From: CAUZIZ01 sp965218775
GTDB taxonomy: Bacteria > Acidobacteriota > UBA6911 > RPQK01 > JAJDTT01
Assembly: GCA_965218775.1 (NCBI GenBank)
Contig: CBDCLS010000001.1
Location: 1 to 64,000, forward strand
Length of the DNA: 64,000 nucleotides
Direction of reading: 5' to 3'
Shown piece after piece: positions 58,398 to 64,000 of the stretch. The translations under genes and the position numbers were made by a program. The notes beneath the pieces were generated by a model, which was given only the letters and a program-made list of their open reading frames with translations, did not search any database and was not told where the DNA came from. The stretch's first letter is position 1; every line of letters begins with the position of its first letter.

Positions 58398-59819
58398 TTA
58401 GGCTCGGATCGCCTCGATCAGCGGTTTCGTGCCTACCAAGTTCATCATTCGTCTCAGGTTGTAGGCCAGCACGTGCAAGCTCATCTCGGTATTCACCCGT
58501 TCCAGGGTTTTCGTCAGGAAGTGAGTCGATCCCATCCAGGCTTTCAGAGTCCCGAACGGATGTTCCACCGTCGCTCGACGGGCTCTCATCGCCTCGGGGT
58601 GAGCAGCCAATCGTACTTGCGCTCGGTCCAGCACCTCTTCATGCTCCCAACGACTCATCTTGCGGTAAACGCCTGAAGTGCACTGCGCCCTGATGGGGCA
58701 GGATCGGCACTTGTAGGTCCAGTAGACACGAAGGGTCCGCCCTTTATCCTGGGCGTTCATGTGCCACACCAGGCGCTCACCTGCCGGGCATTCATATTCG
58801 TCGTCTTCAGCGACATAGCGAAAGGCGTCTCGCCCGAACTGGCCTTTGGCCCGGTTGCCTGAGGTCTGTGGCTTGGGGACGTAGGCTGTGATTCCGGCTT
58901 GCTCGCAGGCCTGGATCTCCTCACTGCGGTAATAACCACGATCCGCCACCACGCGGAGTTCCTCCACCTCCAGGTCGGACTTGGCTTGTTTTGCCATCTT
59001 GGCCAGCTGGCGCCGGTCATTGCCTACATTGCTGACCTCATGCGCGACGATCAGGTGGTGATCGGTATCCACGGCCGCTTGCACGTTGTAGCCCACCAGG
59101 GCACTTCCCCGGTGATTCATCGACCGGGCGTCCGGATCCGTCAGGGAGATCTGCTTGCCCGGTGCCTTCAGCCTCCGGGCCTCGACTTCTTTGAGCCGCA
59201 CCATCTCCTTCTTCAGAGCCGCGATCTTGTCCTCCAATCGCTGGGTCTTCTCCTCGGCCACTTCCTGGCGGTCGGCCTCGGCCAACTGCTGCAGGTAACG
59301 CTCGATCGTCGCATCCACTTGGGCGAGGCGCCGCTTCATCTTGGCCCGGGTGAAGTTCCGATAGGTGTTGTTGACCGCCTTGAACTTGCTGCCGTCGATG
59401 GCCACCCAAGCGTTGGCAAAGAGGTTGAGGTTGCGGCACACCAGGACGAACTGCCGGCACACCTGACGAATGGCTGTCCCATTGTCCTTGCGAAAGTCGG
59501 CGATGGTCTTGAAGTCCGGCGCCAGGCGCCCGGTCAGCCACATCAGTTCCACATTGCGCTGGGCTTCACGTTCCAGCCGGCGACTGGACTGCACGCGGTT
59601 CAGATAACCGTACACAAATAGCTTCAGCAGGGTGGCTGGATGGTAGGCCGGCCGACCGGTGTCCTGGGGCTGCGTCCGAAAACCGAGCCCAGAGAGGTCC
59701 AACTCGTCGATGAAGACATCGATCACGCGGACCGCGCTTTCCTCGGACACGTAATCGTCCAGGCGTTCGGGGAATAAGGTGGCTTGGGAGCGACTCTCAC
59801 CCTGGATGAATTCCGTCAT
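58398..59819 (-). CDS. IS1182-family transposase
   Basis: The 473-residue protein has the family's start (MTEFIQGESRSQATLFPERL; YVSEESAVRVIDVFIDELDL), the DUF772 region (TGRPAYHPATLLKLFVYGYL, NRVQSSRRLEREAQRNVELM) and a DDE_Tnp_1 domain: WVAIDGSKFKAVNNTYRNFT, SALVGYNVQAAVDTDHHLIV, VVADRGYYRSEEIQACE and the Glu in ATVEHPFGTLKAWMG. It is uninterrupted and may be functional. I could not find convincing terminal inverted repeats or target duplications around it, so the element's limits are open. GCCAGATTATATCTGGC at about 59846 is a perfect palindrome 25 bp before the gene. Confidence 0.92.
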   Translation of the reverse strand: MTEFIQGESRSQATLFPERLDDYVSEESAVRVIDVFIDELDLSGLGFRTQPQDTGRPAYHPATLLKLFVYGYLNRVQSSRRLEREAQRNVELMWLTGRLAPDFKTIADFRKDNGTAIRQVCRQFVLVCRNLNLFANAWVAIDGSKFKAVNNTYRNFTRAKMKRRLAQVDATIERYLQQLAEADRQEVAEEKTQRLEDKIAALKKEMVRLKEVEARRLKAPGKQISLTDPDARSMNHRGSALVGYNVQAAVDTDHHLIVAHEVSNVGNDRRQLAKMAKQAKSDLEVEELRVVADRGYYRSEEIQACEQAGITAYVPKPQTSGNRAKGQFGRDAFRYVAEDDEYECPAGERLVWHMNAQDKGRTLRVYWTYKCRSCPIRAQCTSGVYRKMSRWEHEEVLDRAQVRLAAHPEAMRARRATVEHPFGTLKAWMGSTHFLTKTLERVNTEMSLHVLAYNLRRMMNLVGTKPLIEAIRA

Positions 59820-60076
59820 CGCTTGTCCTTCCGTGGGAAAGCCAGATTATATCTGGCCCATCCGACTCCGGTGCGACCGCTTTCCCGGTTACTTCCCCTA
59901 TATCCGGGTAGTTGCTCTTTGGCGAGAGTCGCGGGTTTCAAACGCGATCGGTCGTAGTCGGGGGTGGGTGGCCACGAGTGCGGAGTTTTCACACAGTCTC
60001 ACCTAGAAGCGGTCATTCAGATTTTCCCCAGAAGCGTCTGAACGAACTGCCGCAAACGGCCCAAAACCTGTCATTC

Positions 60077-60220
60077 TCAATCTAAGTCAGCTGGCGACCA
60101 ACGAGCACCCAGGTGGAGCGAATCGCGTAAGAATTCCTCGTCGCCATCAACATAAGAATCTCGGTCTACCCGTCCCACGTCCAACCGTCCCGTGCGGGTC
60201 ACGTTTTCCCACGTATCAAT
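60077..60220 (-). pseudogene. Possible dockerin/EF-hand C-terminal scrap
   Basis: The minus-strand reading NVTRTGRLDVGRVDRDSYVD followed by GDEEFLRDSLHLGARW has the D-x-D-x-x-x-D-G-D-x-x-F spacing of a calcium-binding dockerin-like repeat, as found at the ends of secreted proteins in this type of genome. Only ~45 residues to a stop at 60077 are recognisable. It lies in the 570-bp gap between the IS1182-type transposase and the PQQ-propeller gene, in which I see nothing else apart from a direct repeat (GACTTGAGTG twice at about 60356-60376). Confidence 0.35.
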
Positions 60221-60389
60221 TGATATCACTGGACTTCCGAGGGAGCCTGACTCTCTGGGCACGCGTGAGGCACTCTCATACGGCGTTCCCGGGAGAGATG
60301 TTTGCGAAAATGCGCTATAGTTCTGTCCATCGTGGACGCATTTGGCACACTTTATGACTTGAGTGGACTTGAGTGAAAAGGAGATATCG

Positions 60390-61779
60390 ATGCTGCACCG
60401 TTTTGATGTGAAGTCCGCATTGGCCGTTTCGAAAAGGGTCTTGTTCTTGTTTCTGTTGTCTCTGCTGCTCCACCAGCCAGCCTTCGCGGGACAGGAGAGG
60501 CTGAAGTGGTTTGTCGACACAATTGCGGGGATCAAGTCTTCTCCTGCCATCGGTCTGGAAGGGATTGTCTATGTGGGATCCATTGACGATCACCTGTGGG
60601 CCATTGAACCCGACGGCGACGTCAAGTGGAGGTTCGACACGGGAGAAGATGTTCGGCAACCTCCCGTCGTCACACCGGACGATACAATTTACGTCGGGAC
60701 GCACAAGGGCAGAGTCTTTGCGTTGAACCCGGACGGGACTCCCAAAGCCGGCTGGGAGACTCCCTTCGATCCCGGGATCGGGAGTCCTGTCAACGGAGAA
60801 ATGGCGCTGTCCGCCGACGGCACGCTCTACGTCTCCATCGGTGGCTCGGTGGCGTCGGCAATGATCTTCGCGCTGAATCCGGACAAGAGTGTCTTCTGGA
60901 CTTTTGAGCCGGGTACAGGGGTTCGAGGAATCGCCATTGGACCGGGCGGCGTCGTGGTGCTGAGTGATGCCAACGGACGCATCTACGTTCTCGACTCCTT
61001 TGGGAAGCTCATTTGGGACCGGGACGACAGCAATGGAATTACTGCCCCCGTCATCTTCGCGGAGGACGGAAGCATTATCCTGGCCACTAACTCAGAGTTG
61101 ATCATGTACGACGTGGAGACGGGCGATATCAAATGGGAGGTCGACATCGACACTGCCGGAAACAGCCCTTCCACCGCCGTCAACGGAGATATTTATCTAC
61201 CCGTAGCGATTACCGCCGGTCAGGGAGGAGTGGTCTGCATTGATCCCGCCGACGGGAGTGAAAAGTGGCGTTTTCCGGTTCCCGGGCGTGTCAATTCGAC
61301 TCCGGCGGTCGGCTTCGACGGGACCGTCTACTTCGGCTCCGACGACAACAAGTTTTACGCCATCAACCCTCCGGGAGTAGGCAGCACTCTGCAGGGAGGC
61401 GGCGCATCGCTACTCTGGAGTTTTGAGACGGGCGGCGACATCGACGGTTCCCCTACCATCGCCGAGAATGGGACGCTCTATATCGGATCCGATGATGGTA
61501 TGCTCTACGCCTTGAACGGTGACTCACCGGGTCTTGCCGCCAGCTCCTCGCCTAAAAAGCAGCGGGACGTGGCCTACACCGGGCAGTTTGGTTCGGATCG
61601 GACCCGCCGACGATTCTTTGCGCCCCACGTGTACTGGCTGAGCGATGACAGCAATGCGGTGGTCATCGTCCGGCACATCGGAGGTGCGGGTGGGAACCCC
61701 GTAGGGACGACAGCGGAATTTCGCATCGATGTCCTGGATCGAGACGGTTCTGTTCGTTTTTCGATAGAGGATTCTGTTG
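60390..61779 (+). pseudogene. Secreted PQQ-propeller protein, 5' part (interrupted by IS256-type element)
   Basis: ATG 60390, behind AAAAGGAGA, begins a signal peptide (RVLFLFLLSLLLHQPAFAG) and a ~420-residue beta-propeller with PQQ-like repeats: GIKSSPAIGLEGIVYVGSID, DDTIYVGTHKGRVFALNPDG, GDIYLPVAITAGQGGVVCID, SDDNKFYAINPPG and ETGGDIDGSPTIAENGTLYI. The frame reads into the insertion element at 61780. The 3' part resumes at 63128 in the same frame once one copy of the 9-bp duplication is removed (GAG GAT TCT GTT GAG CCG), giving an uninterrupted ancestral gene of about 630 residues. Confidence 0.85.
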
Positions 61780-63118
61780 GGTTAAGCAACCGTTTTTCTG
61801 TAATTTTCTTTAGGGCCTGTAGGGAAGAATTGCTCCACTTGTGTTTTCCAGCCGGCCAGGTTCAGGTATTGCCGGCCGGTTAACCACTCCTCGTGTATCT
61901 CTGCAAGCACAGCCGAGATGAGCCGCAGCGCCGACGCTTCGTGGGGAAAGATTCCCACCACCCGGGTTCGTCTCCGGATCTCCCGGTGCAGTCTCTCCAG
62001 TCCGTTGATGGTTCGGATCCTTCGCCACCAGCTCCTCGGAAAATCAAACACTGTCAGCCCTTCATCCACGTTCTCTTCCAGCCAGCTCACGAACTCCGGT
62101 GCAATCTTTTCGAACTTCTTGACGACTTTACCCTTGAGCTCCTCGGCATCTTCTCGAGACGGGGCATCGAAAATGTCCCGCATGGCCTGGGCGATGCGGG
62201 GCTTGTCCTCTTTGCGGCGAGCATATTGTTGGGCGTTTTTACTCAGGTGAAACTGACAACGGTTCCAGGGCACCGACGGATAAACTGCCCGCCTGGCCGC
62301 CTTCAGTCCTTCGTGATCGTCACTGACAAACAGCTCGACCCCTCTCAGTCCACGCTTGTGCAGATCTCCCAGAAACCCTCGCCAATGCACCTCCGCTTCA
62401 CTGATCCTGGTGCTCAGACCCAACACCTCCCGCGTTCCGAAACGATTGACTCCTATGGCTTTCAGGATGGCCACGTCCTGCACCCTGCCGCCTCTTCGAA
62501 CCTTCTCGTAGTGGGCATCCAGATACACGATCGGATACTCTCCCAGCTCCCGGCTTCGAAACTCTTCCAGCTCTTCGTCCAGCATCCCGGCCACTCTCGA
62601 GACCTGGGTGGCCGAGATCTCCAACCCACACAGCTGCTCCGTGATCTCGGTGACTTTCCTCGTCGAGACTCCCATCACATACATCTCGGCAATGGCCAGC
62701 TTCAGGGCCTTCTCCGAACGGCAACCCCTCTCCAGCGACTTGGGATAAAACCTCAACCCACGCACCTGTGGAATCTCCAAGTGCAGCTCTCCCACTCGAG
62801 TCTGAATCCGCTTGCCTTTGAATCCGTTTCGATAGCCTCGCCGACTGGCTGTTCTCTCGTACGCTTCCGCTCCCAGAAACTCGCTTCTTTCCAACTGCAT
62901 GGCCACGTTGAACAGCTTCTCCAGGATTCCTCGAAAGGCTTCTGTTCCTTCCTCGATCAACTCCGCCAGGATCTCCCGTGGTACTCTCTTTTCCAGGTCT
63001 GGGTTCATTTGATTCTCCTTGCCAGATAGACGTTTCTGTTTTTGGAGAATCCTGTCCCAGACCTCTGTCTTTCCGACCCAGGCCTGACCAGAATTTACAG
63101 AAAAGAAGTTACGCTACT
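61780..63118 (-). mobile_element. IS256-family insertion sequence with 9-bp target duplication
   Basis: ATTCTGTTG stands at both sides (61771-61779 and 63119-63127), the 8-9-bp duplication expected of IS256. The 1339-bp length is typical. Imperfect inverted ends share TTTTCTGTAA: the left end starts GGTTAAGCAACCGTTTTTCT and the right end, read inwards, AGTAGCGTAACTTCTTTTCT. The insertion splits the PQQ-propeller gene. Confidence 0.93.
61782..63008 (-). CDS. IS256-family (mutator type) transposase
   Basis: The 408-residue protein has the mutator-type DDE domain: PIVYLDAHYEKVRRGGRVQD (first Asp), ELFVSDDHEGLKAARRAVYP (second Asp), PWNRCQFHLSKNAQQYA and the family signature INGLERLHREIRRRTRVVG with the Glu, followed by IFPHEASALRLISAVLAEIH. 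The N-terminus (AYERTASRRGYRNGFKGKRI) is also standard. Frame and catalytic residues are intact. Its stop codon lies 2 bp from the element end. Confidence 0.93.
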   Translation of the reverse strand: MNPDLEKRVPREILAELIEEGTEAFRGILEKLFNVAMQLERSEFLGAEAYERTASRRGYRNGFKGKRIQTRVGELHLEIPQVRGLRFYPKSLERGCRSEKALKLAIAEMYVMGVSTRKVTEITEQLCGLEISATQVSRVAGMLDEELEEFRSRELGEYPIVYLDAHYEKVRRGGRVQDVAILKAIGVNRFGTREVLGLSTRISEAEVHWRGFLGDLHKRGLRGVELFVSDDHEGLKAARRAVYPSVPWNRCQFHLSKNAQQYARRKEDKPRIAQAMRDIFDAPSREDAEELKGKVVKKFEKIAPEFVSWLEENVDEGLTVFDFPRSWWRRIRTINGLERLHREIRRRTRVVGIFPHEASALRLISAVLAEIHEEWLTGRQYLNLAGWKTQVEQFFPTGPKENYRKTVA

Positions 63119-63127
63119 ATTCTGTTG

Positions 63128-63633
63128 AGCCGGGAGAGATCAAGCGTATCGTACTCAAGGATCCCACGGATGCCCTCTACGCGGGTGCAGCCGTGCTTGA
63201 TGCCCCGGTGAAAGACGGCAGTTTCCTGGCGCCCTTCCTGCTCTGGCGGCTGAAGGTGTCGGACCAGTTCGCACCTCTGGACATTGGAGCCGCCTTTGAG
63301 GACCCGACCAGCGCGGCACGCGTGCATCACGCCCCAGCCGAAGCCAGCGACGACAAGAATCTAGGCATCGCCATGATGAATATCGGAGAAAACACCATCC
63401 CGTGTACGTTGCAGTTTTTGACGGAGGCTGGTGCCGAGGAGACCGCATTGCAACTTAGCCTGGATCCTAAGGCATCGCTGGTCCGGTTCTTTAACGAGGA
63501 CTTGCCCGCCGAGGGCTTTATCGGAAGTATCACTCTCTCCTGCCAGGACCCGGTGGTTGCCATCGTGGTGGTTCAGGATCGCAGCAACGGAGAGTTTCCG
63601 AGCGACTTTGTCACGGTCAAGGGGTTGAATTGA
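63128..63633 (+). pseudogene. Secreted PQQ-propeller protein, 3' part
   Basis: This frame (EPGEIKRIVLKDPTDALYAG, VSDQFAPLDIGAAFEDPTSA, LFNEDLPAEGFIGSITLSCQ, VVAIVVVQDRSNGEFPSDFV) is the C-terminal beta domain of the interrupted gene and ends at a normal stop. The same kind of domain ends the matrixin-like protein at 5146-7791, so it is a shared module of this organism's secreted proteins. Without the upstream signal peptide and start it cannot be made as before. Confidence 0.82.
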
Positions 63634-63701
63634 GGGGGAGAGTTCCGCGTAGGAACCTGGGAGGCGCCGCCTTGCGCTGATCCGCCTCGTTTCTAGGGCG
63701 G

Positions 63702-63830
63702 GCTATTCTGGGAATCGGAGCGTGAATTCCACTGGGCTGTCCCCTCAACCCCGTTCTCGGCGCCTTCCTTCTGGACAACCTGGACCAGCGGCTCGAAAGC
63801 ACCGGTCTGTTCTACGTCCGCTTAATGGAC
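63702..63830 (+). pseudogene. Reverse transcriptase fragment
   Basis: In one frame the plus strand reads ILGIGA, a TGA stop, IPLGCPLNPVLGAFLLDNLD, then QRLESTGLFYVRLMD. This equals the segment around the catalytic YxDD box of a reverse transcriptase (normally GIPLGCPLSP and LFYVRFMDD). After the first D the frame is lost. Only ~45 residues survive and both sides are degraded. It is unclear whether it came from a group II intron, a retron or another lineage. The rest, 63831-64000, shows nothing I can identify. Confidence 0.65.
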
Positions 63831-64000
63831 GCAAGTCGTCCCTATCTCTCCACTCCCCCCGACAAGAGCCTGGCATCCCTTACTGTTCCCGGCACCCTAC
63901 GGAATCAGTTTCCGACCTTTACCAACAAACAGCGGCCTGGTAAGCTGGGTAGGTAAACGATCAGGGCGGAAGCTGGCTTGGTCCCCTCCAATCTCCGTCG

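Noticed and set aside
58398..59860. Exact ends of the IS1182-type element
   Set aside because: I compared both flanks and found no convincing inverted repeats or target duplication, so only the gene is annotated.
60077..60550. Minus-strand 157-codon gene
   Set aside because: Its upstream part overlaps the signal-peptide region of the PQQ-propeller gene and has no start signal; only the last ~45 residues look protein-like, listed as a scrap.
61893..63029. 378-codon plus-strand frame opposite the IS256-type transposase
   Set aside because: It is the antisense shadow of a well-conserved transposase and has no family features.

Overview
The window looks like a chromosomal segment of a moderately GC-rich, free-living or host-associated bacterium, most probably of the Acidobacteriota or a close relative. 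This rests on gene content: an SBBP-type (DUF7948) secreted protein, an S46 dipeptidyl peptidase, large secreted PQQ-propeller and matrixin proteins, a Ku protein, a D-aminoacylase and a MerR-TPR protein. There is no rRNA gene, so the assignment is an inference. Housekeeping and metabolic genes sit in short same-strand operons, many with 4-bp ATGA or GTGA overlaps, and are separated by mobile-element scars.

Layout. 1-8.3 kb: a partial SBBP protein, an internally deleted flavin disulfide reductase next to a TVP38-type membrane protein, fdhD, an S4 RNA-binding protein, a small operon with hpt, and a secreted matrixin-like protein that has lost its N-terminus by fusion with the preceding gene. 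8.5-12.5 kb: a methyltransferase coupled to a two-domain glycosyltransferase, then a SnoaL-like protein. 12.6-15.4 kb: a palindromic element, an intact IS630, Ku, a second palindromic element and a fragment of a third. 15.4-21.2 kb: MerR-TPR, DtxR/MntR regulator plus acyl-CoA ligase, type I-beta DAHP synthase, thioredoxin reductase. 21.3-26.3 kb: an operon of a solute:sodium symporter, an MBL-ThuA fusion protein and a nucleoside hydrolase lipoprotein. 26.6-38.4 kb: MscS channel flanked by two palindromic elements, S46 peptidase, a coiled-coil membrane protein, Gfo/Idh dehydrogenase divergent from a sugar epimerase, apt, a CDP-alcohol phosphatidyltransferase/GtrA/secreted-protein operon, and an orphan ABC ATPase. 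38.6-45.2 kb: accessory region with tRNA-Arg(CCG), a broken phage-type integrase, a complete Recombinase-in-Trio (RIT) element with matching terminal inverted repeats, a PaaK/CapK-like ligase and a stack of palindromic elements. 45.2-58 kb: D-aminoacylase, a small lipoprotein, and a long minus-strand run with an Ehu-type (ectoine/hydroxyectoine) ABC transporter, RND efflux adaptor and pump, aminotransferase and ornithine-cyclodeaminase-like enzyme. 58-64 kb: IS1182-type and IS256-type elements, a PQQ-propeller gene split by the IS256 copy with a 9-bp target duplication, a dockerin-like scrap and a reverse-transcriptase scrap.

The most unusual feature is a dispersed family of about 270-bp palindromic elements bounded by TA in a CTAG context. 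At least nine complete, chimeric, truncated or decayed copies occur in 64 kb. The inner core is about 94% identical between two copies compared by hand (13 differences in about 209 positions), whereas the 31-33-bp outer arms differ strongly between copies (17-22 matches of 33) yet remain 97-100% complementary within each copy. An inner stem shows matched changes as well. Three of the copies are stacked end to end with other TA-flanked elements, sharing one TA/CTAG junction, and one copy is a chimera of two families. This suggests IS630-type non-autonomous elements whose paired arms change together.
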